A stretch of 64,000 nt of DNA. Source: Dysidea avara. Taxonomy: Eukaryota > Porifera > Demospongiae > Dictyoceratida > Dysideidae. The notes under the pieces are model-generated. The model did not search any database and was not told the origin of the DNA. It saw only the letters and a program-made list of their open reading frames with translations. This document shows, piece by piece, positions 10,724-19,969 of the stretch (the first letter of the stretch is position 1; each line of letters begins with the position of its first letter). Location of the stretch: NCBI RefSeq assembly GCF_963678975.1, contig NC_089272.1, forward strand, positions 42,289,391-42,353,390, written 5' to 3'. Both the position numbers and the translations under genes were made by a program.

Positions 10724-11356
10724 ATCCTGTGCCAAAAACAGCCCAGCTGTAAAAAAAGGCGAGGCCAAGAATGCACAAGTACATGTTCATGGAGTAACTA
10801 CAACCAAAAGACATGATATCAAAATCTGGCCAAGAAAACATTTACAGTGTAGGCACTTTTATGCATTCATTTTCTATATGCTTCACATTATCACATCCAG
10901 CTAGCTGTACATGTGTGCTTGCAATATAAACAAACAATACTACTGAGACGATAAAAGATGATTACACTGCATTGTTACCAAAATTAATTTAACTAAAAAA
11001 TTACAATTTGTTTCTACTTGGCCATCTTTTTGCACTGTATATTAAAATAAAAAGATGGCTAAGTAGAAACCAATTGTAAATTTTTAGTTAAATTAATTTT
11101 GGTAACAATGCAGTGTAATCATCTTTTATCGTCTCAGTAGTATTGTTTGTTTATATTGCAAGCACACATGTACAGCTAGCTGGATGTGATAATGTGAAGC
11201 ATATAGAAAATGAATGCATAAAAGTGCCTATACTGTAAATGCTTTCTTGGCCAGATTTTGATATCATGTCTTTTGGTTGTAGTTACTCCATGAACATGTA
11301 CTTGTGCATTCTTAGCCTCGCCTTTTTTTACAGCTGGGCTGTTTTTGGCACAGGAT
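10724..11356. repeat. 633-bp foldback (long inverted repeat)
   Basis: Two arms of roughly 290 to 300 bp are near-perfect inverted copies, running from ATCCTGTGCC to GGCACAGGAT around a short centre near 11030-11050. The outer part of each arm (AAAAACAGCCCAGCTG) matches the foldbacks at 43374 and 50182. It forms the 5' end of element C. The open frames on both arms are mirror images and not genes. Confidence 0.9.
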
Positions 11357-11868
11357 TGCTCTTACCATCATTAGAATACTGCTCAGCCATCTGGGACCCC
11401 TATCATCCCACTAGTATTAGAAATGATTCAACACCGCGCCGCTCATTTTGTTCTGAACAAACCCTGGCACAGATCTAACCAAAACCATGATAGCATCACA
11501 GACATGTTAACCAGTCTTGAATGGCCTACACTTCAAAACAGAAGAACAATTGCTAGACTTACCTTCCTATTCAAGATTTTCAGGAACTTACTAGCAATAC
11601 CTAATCATTGCTTACCGTCACCAACTCCAGTGTCTTACACCCGTGCTCAACATCCTCTCAAGCTAACTCAATTGCAAACAAGAGTTGATGTGTACAAATA
11701 CTCCTTCCTCCCTTGAACAATTATTCAATGGAACTACCTTCAAATTCCTAACATCGACACAATAGATCTCGAAACATTTAAGAACGCTGTAAGTAATATA
11801 ATATGTGATTGTAATGCTCATTAGCGTGTTGCCCCTAGTGGGATTTGCTAATTAACAATAAAAAATAG

Positions 11869-11935
11869 CCTCCACTCAAGAGATTAGTACCTTGAGTTAG
11901 CCCTCCCCTTTTATAAATCCTAGATACACCCCTGG
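11869..11935 (-). mobile_element. end fragment of the CAGGGGCGGATC element family
   Basis: On the minus strand, TATCTAGGATTTATAAAAGG followed by a GGCTAACTCAAGGTACTAA stretch matches the left end of the element at 37662. Only about 67 bp remain, abutting the LINE 3' end. Confidence 0.7.
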
Positions 11936-12156
11936 AAACGTAAAACGGAAAAACGTGATCCAGTACGTCACTTCCTGCCTTTTACCCAATCGACGGTTTA
12001 GACCCTTTAGACCGGACCAACGGTTGTGATTTAACCAAGTCGCTTGTTGATAGATTTTATACTCGTGTGTCAGTGTTTCACTGGTCGCATGGCGTGTTAT
12101 AGGAATTTTAAATTTCATGACTGCACCGTGGGTCAACAATGACCAGTACTAGGTAA
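11936..12156. other. no gene recognised
   Basis: Short spacer; an 80-codon open frame on the minus strand shows no domain. Confidence 0.4.
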
Positions 12157-12461
12157 TGCACCTATCAATATTATTCCCCACCTCCCCCCTCCCGGGAGTA
12201 TAATAGGGGAAATGGTGGGGATTTGACTTTCTGAAAAATCAAATTCTCCACCCATGGGGGAACAACTATAGTGGTCAAATCTCCATATAGTATGGCTGCA
12301 TTACATTTTAGGAAACAGGTTAGTTCTTATGTAGCTTGCAAGTTAAACAAACACCCAGAATTTTGAACGGTCAAATGCCCCAATGCTGGAGAAAAATTTC
12401 AGATCAAATCGTGCCAAAATTCCCATAGTAAGCCCGGGAGGAGGTAATATTGATAGGTGCA
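12157..12461. mobile_element. 305-bp MITE of the TGCACCTATCAAT family
   Basis: Perfect 17-bp inverted ends TGCACCTATCAATATTA (12157-12173 and 12445-12461) are followed by C-rich/G-rich subterminal runs. It is related to 9185-9481. No coding capacity and no clear target duplication. Confidence 0.75.
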
Positions 12462-12539
12462 GAAAGTACCTGCATGCAGAGTACGGTTATAATTGAAGCT
12501 TGTTGGCCATCTGACTGATTATGATTATGATGTGATTTG

Positions 12540-12760
12540 GGTTGAGGCTTAGAAGCCTGTACACCCATTTAATTACATACATATACATACATAAATTAGA
12601 TGCAATAAACTATGAATATAATTATTACATTAACATAAATCTATATTCATAAATGTAATTATCTATAGCTGATTTAAAATTATTTAATGAAGAATTTCCT
12701 ACAATATCACTTGTAAGATTGTTCCAGTCATTAATTACTCAACTGATCCATCTATATGCT
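12540..12760 (-). pseudogene. LINE ORF2 C-terminal tail fragment
   Basis: Minus-strand translation gives NDWNNLTSDIVGNSSLNNFK and then a stop. This is the typical last segment of CR1/jockey-like ORF2 proteins (compare EWNRLPSDIV at 2060). The A/T-rich 3' UTR runs down to about 12540. The 5' part is missing. Confidence 0.65.
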
Positions 12761-12875
12761 GAAACTCGGCTAGAATGACGCGATTTTTCCAAACAAATAC
12801 CAGAATGGTTGATACATTTTTATTATTTATTATTAGCACTTTACAGTGACCAGCACTGAAGGTCTGACAGCAACA

Positions 12876-13749
12876 CAGGGCCATAGCCAGACTTTTATCT
12901 CGGTAGGTTCTTTTAGAAGAAAGGTGGACATTTTTATATAAAATGATGCAGATTATATTATGGTGTGCGCACCCAGCATGCAACAAAGCATGCTAAAATT
13001 CCCTCCCCCCAGGAAATTTCTTTGGAAATAGATACTAAAAGGTTGAATTTAGTGGCATTTCAGTCAATAAAAATAACAATTTTTACGCTAAGCTAAAGAC
13101 CAGCTGCATGGATGATATCTGGAAAAATATCTCTACTGCTATACTGTAATTATACCATCTGCACATGCATGTGTCTAAATATAATACATTGGAATGTCAC
13201 AGTGAATAAGAATGGGAAAGATAAAGCACTCTGCCATGATCAACAGGGGCAGTGGAGCAGAACAAAAGGTGTCTTAAGAAATGAAATTTACACATTGCAT
13301 GGAGTTGAAGCATGGATCAATGCTATTCATGGGTTCTGCATGGAGGGGCTTGTCCAACAAAATCTTATTTTAATAAAAGCTCGGTTTAGACAATCTACAT
13401 GTATGCAAATTAAGTAGCTTTTAAAAGAAAATGTAATTGTGACTGTTCTATTAGAGTAATTGTTCTATTAGAGTGGTTGACTGCTCTATTAGAGTATCTC
13501 GATCTTGCATTGCATTTAATATAAGCACTGAATGAGTTACTCGGAGCACTTAATTTAGCTTCTTATTAGTAGTATCTAGTAAACTGTAGCTAATGGATTT
13601 TTGCTTCTGAAAATTTGGACTTGTATACTAAAATTGTGGACCTTTTGGTTAAATTATGGAACTTTTAGCTAAAATTGTGGACCCTTTACTGAAATTATGG
13701 ACCTTTCTCCAAGAGGGCGGTTCTTCAGAACCCCCTGGCTACGGGCCTG
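12876..13749. mobile_element. 874-bp DNA element with 5-bp target duplication
   Basis: The inverted ends CAGGGCCATAGCCAG and CTGGCTACGGGCCTG are flanked by CAACA at 12871-12875 and 13750-13754. It has the same size class and internal modules as the 882-bp element at 37662, including the CTCTATTAGAGTATCTCGATC motif near its right side (13480-13505). No transposase frame. It splits a repeat tail whose halves lie at about 12822-12875 and 13750-13840. Confidence 0.75.
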
Positions 13750-13975
13750 CAACATGTGCTGCAGCCTTAGGATTACCTAACCTAATTTCAGGGACATCAG
13801 TGAGACAGTCTCCAACAGCAAGGATACAAAACTTATAAACACCTAACAATACGATTATCTCGCCCAGCAAACGCATAGAACAATCCAATGCATGAAATTG
13901 GCACTCATGTGATCGATATTCAAATCTCGGAAAATCCAACCGTAATACTGAGGATTTCCAAATCTTTATTTATTT

Positions 13976-14383
13976 TATTATTATTTAAAACTTTATAATG
14001 GTGTAAACACACCAAAGGCCTGAAGGTAACTTGTACCAACAGCCTTGTACATTACCCTATGTTACTTATTTACATATTTATTTACATACATACATACATA
14101 TGTACAGTTGCTAAGGAGAGTTTAGATTGAAGGTGGGTGGCTGTAACTGATAAATTCTTGAGGAAGAAGTTAAGTAACATGTACAGTTGCTCTTATCGTC
14201 AAAGTTAATAACTTAATGATCATTGGTAGTAATAGGAGTCATTACATATGATTCTGTGCTGCTGGACCTTTCAATTGTGCCAAAGAGACTCTTTTTTATT
14301 AATGCTTTACAACACAAGTGCTGAAGGTCTGTAGGACACCTGGTCCTACAGCCTGCTCAAAGACTTTAGCTACTTAGACTTTA
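13976..14383 (-). repeat. SINE/LINE 3' tails
   Basis: On the minus strand, stretches like AAGGCTGTTGGTACAAG and GCAGGCTGTAGGACC are followed by ACCTTCAG..., GTGTTTACACC or GTGTTGTAAAGC, and (TAA)n ends. The one at 14284-14383 belongs to the SINE listed next. The one at 13976-14060 is a separate tail of the same kind. Confidence 0.5.
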
Positions 14384-14505
14384 ACTACTTAAGGTGTGTT
14401 TGAAAAGTTGGAGAAAGGAGAAAAAATCCATGACTGGACCTAGGTGGCCTCGAACCTGCAGCCATCCGATTTACGCTCGAACGCTTACAGGAGTCTACCA
14501 GGTGG
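14284..14505 (-). mobile_element. tRNA-derived SINE
   Basis: The minus strand at about 14440-14505 carries a tRNA-like head. A perfect RNA polymerase III B box GGTTCGAGGCC follows a stem-like GGCTGCA segment; the A box is degenerate. The tail at 14284-14380 ends in an AATAAAAAA run and resembles other repeat tails nearby. It overlaps and supplies the last 35 or so codons of the LINE ORF1 frame. Confidence 0.65.
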
Positions 14506-15455
14506 TCAGGATGTTTGTTGACATAAATGTTGTTTCCTCTTAGCTTGACAAAATTCTTGTCAGTGCCATTCTGAGCTAATTGCCACCTTGTTCTCAGATA
14601 GACTGCTTCGATTGCTCTTTCTTCTCTGGTCATGACAGGTTTGATTAGAATTGGTCTTGGTACTGAGGATCTTTTAGATAAGACAGATGTTGCATCAAAA
14701 GTGCGAAGAAATTTAATTAATATAGGTCTGGGTTTTGGATTGGAGGTATTGTATTTTCCTAGTCGATGGAAATCCCTAATAGATGACTTAGGATCAATAT
14801 TAGTAAGCACATTTTGCATGACTTCCATGTCATGTTTTAGTCTAGTGGCTCGTGAACTGTTTGGTTGGGATTCTTTAACTCCATACATGACCACATTAAA
14901 CAGTTTATCAGATTTTGCCTTGGGAGGTTCAACAAGACCTGAGGAAGGAGTACGAAGGTGATTATGATTACTTATTGGAGTTTCAGAAGTTGTGATGGAG
15001 TGGTTAGCTTCTATTAAATTCGGAGTTTTGGAAGTTGAGTTGGACGTGATAGAGTTGTTGGATTCCAAGCTAGAAATTTTTTCAGTCAAAGACTCAACAA
15101 GTTGTTTTAGGATGTTAATTTCATCTCTTTGATGTGTAAAAATGCAGTGACAACAGCGGTAAGGTTCTTTCGATTCATTACTAAGGATATCAAATAAGGT
15201 TGAAGATAGTCCACTGCATTTACGGTGCATCCAGGCATTACAACGGCCTTCGCAAAATATGGCCTCCTGTCCATCACTAGTTTCTGACCATTCTAAGATT
15301 GGCTCGTCACACACAGCACATATATCCTCTGGTTCAGTTACAGTTTCTTTGTTCTTGTCCTTTTGCTTCTTAGAATTTGGTGGGGTAAAATTAGCATGCC
15401 TTTTCCTGTCAATACCTCTCTGCTTACTTGGAGATGCAGCATTCTTTGTAGACAT
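14385..15455 (-). CDS. LINE ORF1 protein with PHD finger, 3' end derived from a SINE
   Basis: This 356-codon frame starts at an ATG at 15455. Residues 1-40 are a Lys/Arg-rich nuclear-targeting-like tail. Residues about 46-104 form a PHD-type zinc finger (CAVC, FCEGRCNAWMHRKC, CCHC). A short coiled coil lies near 112-132 and a Ser/Thr-rich linker to about 185. An RRM-like and C-terminal ORF1p domain follows (FNVVMYGVKE, IRDFHRLGKY, RPILIKF, REERAIEAVYLRTRWQLAQ). PHD-finger ORF1 proteins are known from CR1/L2-type LINEs, where they bind element RNA. The last part after NKHPDHL is translated from a tRNA-like SINE, so the natural C-terminus is lost. No ORF2 lies downstream on this strand, so this is a partial element. 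The frame itself is intact. Confidence 0.85.
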   Translation of the reverse strand: MSTKNAASPSKQRGIDRKRHANFTPPNSKKQKDKNKETVTEPEDICAVCDEPILEWSETSDGQEAIFCEGRCNAWMHRKCSGLSSTLFDILSNESKEPYRCCHCIFTHQRDEINILKQLVESLTEKISSLESNNSITSNSTSKTPNLIEANHSITTSETPISNHNHLRTPSSGLVEPPKAKSDKLFNVVMYGVKESQPNSSRATRLKHDMEVMQNVLTNIDPKSSIRDFHRLGKYNTSNPKPRPILIKFLRTFDATSVLSKRSSVPRPILIKPVMTREERAIEAVYLRTRWQLAQNGTDKNFVKLRGNNIYVNKHPDHLVDSCKRSSVNRMAAGSRPPRSSHGFFLLSPTFQTHLK

Positions 15456-15905
15456 TTAGTTGCAGTTTGAATTCAGAGAGTCTAAATAGTGCCCACTCGG
15501 GTCAGCAGAATCAGCTGAAGTATAGGATATATTGTAGAAATATTACTTCCCTTGTCATGAAATGTTAGAAAGCACTGAAGTAAAGTGTCCTTGCTTCTTG
15601 CCTTGCCTAGGATCGGTTAGAAAGCATCACAGACAATAATGAAGACAGCCAATCCCACAATCGAATCTAATTCACTTTGCAACACCAAAGCGCAATGCGT
15701 TCACACGCACGCCTATCACGTCCTGTGCTCCAGAGGAAGAAACATTTTGTCTGTCGCCAAAAAGCTGCACAGATCATGCTGCCACCAGAAACCGACCAAT
15801 AAAATCAAATCACTAATACTTTGAGTTGATGATAGAGTACTTGAACAATGTTGGGAGTGAATATCATGGCATACGAAGAACCCTATGAACCGCTGCAACA
15901 AAAAC
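15456..15905. other. 5' flank of the LINE ORF1, no gene seen
   Basis: Possible 5' UTR of the LINE just upstream of its ATG. The words GTTAGAAAGCA occur twice (about 15567 and 15617). No other feature is supportable. Confidence 0.4.
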
Positions 15906-15909
15906 TCAC

Positions 15910-16330
15910 GTGATATTATTATTATTAATGATTAACACAGTTTTACAATACTGGTAAAGATAGCTAGCAGTCAACAACAGTTCAGGCTTAGCCAAAGCCA
16001 GAGAGCTGAAGCGTTCTTCTTAAAATCTTGGCTGTTCCTAACAAAGCTGTCTTCTGCAGTGGTGGAATTATCCAATTTGGTAAATTAAGTTGACTACTGT
16101 GGTGTTTAAAATGTGTAGACACAACTCCCAAAGCACCAACCACAATTGGGATTACAATTGTTCTCATATTCCATATCTGTTGTATCTCTAAACACAAATC
16201 CTGATATTTATCAACCTTTTCTATTTCTTTGTCCTTCACATAACGATCAGCTGGAACAGCAACATCAATCACCCAGGCAACTTTTACATCCTTGTCAATG
16301 TATACTATGATTTTTAAATGGGTATAACTA
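15910..16330 (-). pseudogene. LINE C-terminal fragment (IDVAVPAD...KTALLGTAKILR type)
   Basis: Minus-strand frame from about 16310 to 15988: KVAWVIDVAVPAD, EKVDKYQDLCLEI, VPIVVGALG-like IPIVVGALGV, QKTALLGTAKILRR. This is a widespread C-terminal segment of invertebrate non-LTR retrotransposons. The 3' end runs into an ATTAATAATAATAAT tail near 15920-15945. The 5' part is absent, so it is a truncated dead copy. Confidence 0.8.
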
Positions 16331-16375
16331 CTTTATTGTGTGTATGATTTGGATGTACAGGCCATGCCTTTATCC

Positions 16376-16408
16376 AAAATTTACAATTACAATTACAATT
16401 ACTATATC
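16376..16408. repeat. (TTACAA)n short repeat
   Basis: A few TTACAA units in tandem. Confidence 0.7.
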
Positions 16409-16428
16409 AGGCCTTTATTATTATTATT

Positions 16429-16838
16429 ATTACTAGGACCGCGTCACATACAACCAAGTACATACACCAACGTGACAGCCCCCTGGTGAGGCTATTAGGT
16501 GGTGAAGGCACAATCCCCAAATCATCTCAATATGTCACAGTAGTGACAAATACAACACAATAGTGGCATCGTAACTAAAGGCCACCAGGCCACCAGTAGC
16601 TAAGTGCCAGTACATCATTGGTGTGTTAATGGCACAGTGATGTGTACACAGTATATGTATACAACACATACAGGAGAGAACTATACATTATTGCAGTATT
16701 GTATGCAGCAATACATTATAGGCAACATCACCAGATAAAAATTATTAGCCAATATACAGCACAGTATCAACAACAACTAGAGCTAAATAAGGTTCATAAG
16801 TGGTGTAGCAATGGCACAGTGATGGGTGACACACTATA
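16429..16838 (-). repeat. dispersed retroposon-like repeat, copy 1
   Basis: On the minus strand it ends in GTACTTGGTTGTATGTGACG, then CGGTCCTAG and TAATAATAATAATAA, a typical LINE/SINE 3' tail. A second copy lies at 17512-17907 in the same orientation, with the unit 16839-17511 between them. A related tail is at 42800-42854. No coding frame. Confidence 0.7.
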
Positions 16839-17511
16839 ATTATGCATACACAACTTGCAGGAGATAGCTACACAATACTGTAGGAGTACGCAAGCCAGAT
16901 GAACCAGATAAAGGAAGACAGCTAAGCCAGCCAGAGCCTAGCAGCTAAGCCAGGTGAAGGCAAAAAAGATTAAGCACGTATTGATTGCCTGACACCAACA
17001 CAAAGGAAGTTCGCCATGCCAGCTGCACAAGACAAAATTGTTTACTTGTATTTTATATGTAACTGTATTGTAAAGAGCGTGGCATGTGTTTTAATGTTTA
17101 ATTACATACTTAATGTGAATGAATCCACTGGCAGCTGGCATGGCAACTTAAGGCGTTACAAACATAAAAAGTTACTTGTAATCTTCTTGTTTATGTGTAA
17201 AGTGGCCTCTGGCTCTCACTCCACGAACATTTGCTAATCTTCTCCTTTGCGCAATCTGTAATTAAGCAAGGGTGTGGTGCTGGGCGTTATATAGAATTAC
17301 ACGTATGGTCAAGTCATCAGCACGAACAGGCACAACGATTATTCGTTTGTGCCTTCATTCACAGGCGAATCTATCCCTGGTTAGTTCATGTCTCTAGGCC
17401 TCGTAGTTTTCGAGAACATTAATTATTAATTCATTATAATTTTATTTATTTATTTATTTATGATGTAATTTTAACCGCATTTCTTATTATTCTTAGTACT
17501 TGGTTGTATAA
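16839..17511 (+). repeat. dispersed repeat that also hosts elements A and B elsewhere
   Basis: This unit, from TTATGCATACACAACTTGCA to the TTAGTACTTGGTTGTATAA tail, is the uninterrupted counterpart of the three pieces 43150-43373, 49938-50181 and 56300-56640. It therefore shows the empty target sites of the two 6-kb insertions: TATAT|GTAAC at about 17054 and AGAAT|TACACG at about 17303. Its short open frames are not conserved in the other copy. Confidence 0.8.
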
Positions 17512-17907
17512 CTAGGACCGCGTCACATACAACCAAGTACATACACCAACATGACAGCCCCCTGGTGAGGCTATTAGGTGGTGAAGGCACGATTCCCAAA
17601 TCATCTCAATATGTCACAGTAGTGACAGATATAACACAATAGCGGCATCGTAACTAAAGGCCACCAGTAGCTAAGTGCCAGTACATCATTGGTGTGGCAG
17701 TGACATGTATAAAGTATATGTATACAAAACATACAGGAGAGAACTATACATTATTGCAGTATTGTATGCAGCAATACATTATAGGAAACATCACCAGATA
17801 AAAATTATTAGCCAATATACAGCACAGTATATCAACATCAACTAGAGCTACATAGGGTTCATCAGTGGTGTAGCAATGGCACAGTGATGGGTGACACACT
17901 ATAAGAA
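17512..17907 (-). repeat. dispersed retroposon-like repeat, copy 2
   Basis: A close direct copy of 16434-16838 with small differences (for example, the duplicated CCACCAGG word is missing). It abuts the LINE fragment that starts at 17908. Confidence 0.75.
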
Positions 17908-18660
17908 TGGAATGGAATCTGGTTACTGAATCTTAACTTAGAGAAGTGCAAAGTGATGCATATAGGTAAAAGCACAGGAGCAAATTATATAATGGAAACT
18001 TTGGGGTCTACTGTAGAGTTTACAAAGACAGATTTTGAGAAAGATCTAGGCGTATGGGTAACATCTTCTCTTAAACCTTCCTTGTACTGTGATAAAGCTG
18101 TAGCTGCTGCAACCAAGATCCTGGGAATGCTTAAAAGAACATTTATAAAATTCTCTAAAGAATTGTTTATCTTCCTGTATAAAACTTATGTTAGACCACA
18201 GCTAGAATTATTATTGTGTTGTCCATATCTAGCCTGGGACATTGACATTCTAGAAAATGTACAAAGGCGGGCCACTTAACTTGTGAACGAACTAGTCAAA
18301 CTACCTTATGAGTGAAGGTTAAGAAAACTCGGACTCTATTCTCTTTACTGTCGACGACAACGAGGGGATCTAATTGAAGTTTATAAGCTTTTACACGGTT
18401 ATTATGATGTCGACTGGTCAAGGTACTTTACTCTAAGCTCTGTGCATCACCCAAGAGGACACCACTTGAAACTTTTCAAAAAACCATCACGTCTACTTGT
18501 AAGGCCGAACTTTTTCACCCAGAGATACATGGAACTCCCTGCCAGCAGAAGTTGTTTCAGCACCAACAATCTCTACTTTCAAAGCAAGTCTTGATAATTA
18601 TTGGAATGACATAGGATATGGATATGAACTAAGGCCTAGTGCCTAAACTGTATTTTTGTA
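17908..18660 (+). pseudogene. CR1-like LINE ORF2 C-terminal fragment
   Basis: Plus-strand reading: LNLEKCKVMHIG, EKDLGVWV, the LGMLKRTF segment and TYVRPQLE, then ENVQRRAT, LVKLPYE, RLRKLGLYSL, RRQRGDLIEVYKLLHG, HHPRGHHLKL and a final FKASLDNYWND. This is the post-palm region of CR1-type reverse transcriptases. Stops after ATD-type positions near 18278 and 18310 and a frame change near 18530 show decay. It is 5'-truncated. Confidence 0.85.
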
Positions 18661-18662
18661 AC

Positions 18663-18745
18663 CCTGTTTGTATATCCATTAATTATATAACCAAGTACTA
18701 ATAATAATAATACAAACGTGACGTCATAAATAATTAATTCACAGA
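18663..18745 (-). repeat. tail of the CTTGGTTGTATAA repeat family
   Basis: On the minus strand, AATTATTTATGACGTCACG is followed by ATT repeats and AGTACTTGGTTATATAA, as in 17400-17511. Confidence 0.55.
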
Positions 18746-19064
18746 CAAAACTACAAGGTATAGAACAGAACACTAACCGGTATTGGGTGAAGCGATATCC
18801 GAACGTTAAATTAAACGACGGGTTTGTTTCTGCGACTTTTAATAACCAAGTACGGTTTTTAAATAACGCTGTCCTAGCAACATCACCTGGAAACCAGTTC
18901 AAACGTATCACACGTTACTAAGTACCCACCTGTATAACCTGTTTGAGCGTCCAGCAACTAGTTTATTAACCACGATTTTTCGTTCATAGCAACTTTATAT
19001 GTGCTGCGCGTTAAACTAGGTGCTAGATACGTTGAACTTACACGCCTCTATTATCTACGGTGGA

Positions 19065-19958
19065 ACCATAGATAATAGACACCCCATACAGACAATAGAC
19101 ACCCCATACAGACAATAGACACCCCATACCGTACGCAAGGAAATTTAGACGTAAGAAAAATTTGACAAATTCAGACTTCAGCAGATTTGACGAATAAAAT
19201 GTTGACGAAAATCAAGAACTAAATTGTAGGCAAAACCTATACTTTTAAGGGCGCTTATAAACATTTGACGAATTTAAATTTGACGAATTAAACCGATTCG
19301 TCAAATTAGTCAAATTTTTTTTAACGTCAAAATTTCCTTGCGTACGGTACTGGATTGAAAACTTCTAAGCGCCACCTAATCTATCCGCACTTCGCGCCCC
19401 TTACCCTGTATGGGTTTCGTTATGTACAGACATCCTACGGATCACGTGATCACTTTTAAACCACAAAAATGACGTTACACCGGAAACGCTGGTCGAGTCC
19501 GTAAGCGCCTATAGGCGTTTTTTGCGTTCTTATTACTGTGCATTGTTTAAAGAATAAGAGGCGTCTGAAACTTCTGTCTGACACCCCTGTCTGACACGGT
19601 GAAATGGTTGATTAAGGCAAGGATGAAGGCATATGACAGGTAAACTTTTAAGATATTAAAAGTGTGCACTCACACACCAACTACATACACCACTGCAATT
19701 TCTACACCTTTGAACAGAGCATGTTCAGCCTTGACATCCTGGTGGCCAACACTGAGGCTTAACAACTATTAGTGCAATGCCATGTAATACAGAGCGTGTA
19801 TTGATTTTGGGATTATGCAGTTGGCAATGTAATTTTGTACAAAAAGAAACACTGTATGGGCCATTTACAAGATGCAAGTTCCAGCACTGGTTTTGAGGAT
19901 GCTGGGGGCTTTCACGAGTAGTAGGTGGTGTGTATTTGAGAAGTCGTGTGATTTTGTA
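19065..19958. repeat. unclassified repeat, left inverted copy
   Basis: Most of this stretch is matched in inverted orientation by 24743-25340 and, beyond the Ty3 insertion, by 30046-30062 and 31118-31215. Shared words include CTACGGATCACGTGATCAC, ACACCGGAAACGCTGGTCGA and the TACATACACCACTGCAATT block. Three copies of CAGACAATAGACACCCCATA lie at about 19070-19128. The two copies flank a 4.8-kb spacer with coding remnants. Whether they are terminal repeats of one element or two separate insertions is open. Confidence 0.7.
19129..19347. mobile_element. 219-bp MITE, TA target
   Basis: Inverted ends CCGTACGCAAGGAAATTT and AAATTTCCTTGCGTACGG are flanked by TA (19127-19128, 19348-19349). The inverted partner region at about 31185-31200 lacks it (CAATCCAGGTAGGGGTG), which confirms the empty site. 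Confidence 0.85.
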
Positions 19959-19969
19959 ACAACTGTATA

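Larger units (their letters stand above)
7562..11355 (-). mobile_element. rolling-circle-like element, copy C (foldback end plus 3' hairpin)
   Basis: Read on the minus strand, the element starts at 11355 with TCCTGTGCCAAAAACAGCCC. It opens with a 633-bp foldback (10724-11356) and ends at 7562 with a GACTC-AGT-GAGTC hairpin followed by TTGA. It lies between A7561 and T11356. Deleting it rejoins CAA to TTG in frame in the LINE (VYKQ|LLLPSLEY), which gives the empty site. Copies A and B (43374-49937, 50182-56299) share the 5' AAAAACAGCC...AGCTGTAAAAAAAGG tip, the GCTTCTTGG...CC block before the hairpin and the terminal TTGA. There is no 31-bp tandem array here; the middle is unique sequence with a MITE at 9185-9481. 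No Rep/helicase was seen. Confidence 0.75.
6316..11867 (+). pseudogene. LINE ORF2 C-terminal fragment broken by two nested insertions
   Basis: Three pieces read in order on the plus strand as the end of a jockey/CR1-like ORF2. Piece 1 (about 6320-6360) encodes KILHITTHHNKS. Piece 2 (7361-7561) encodes HHKLSWDPHINYICNKANRL and ends at ...VYKQ. Piece 3 (11356-11820) encodes LLLPSLEYCSAIWDPYHP, then IQHRAAHFVLN and the C-terminal tail. The 3' UTR and an AATAAAAAA end follow to 11867. The gaps are filled by a second LINE tail (6361-7342, with an 18-bp duplication) and by rolling-circle-like element C (7562-11355). Removing both restores the order of motifs. Small frameshifts inside pieces 2 and 3 show the copy is dead, and it is 5'-truncated. 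Confidence 0.8.

Noticed and set aside
10641..11478. Similar predicted peptides (FSWPDFDIMSFGCSY...) on both strands
   Set aside because: They are the two arms of one foldback read in opposite directions, not a gene family.
16434..17907. LTR retrotransposon with 400-bp LTRs
   Set aside because: The two direct copies lack TG...CA ends, primer site and polypurine tract. On the minus strand each ends in a TAA-rich retroposon tail, so they look like two separate copies of one retroposon.
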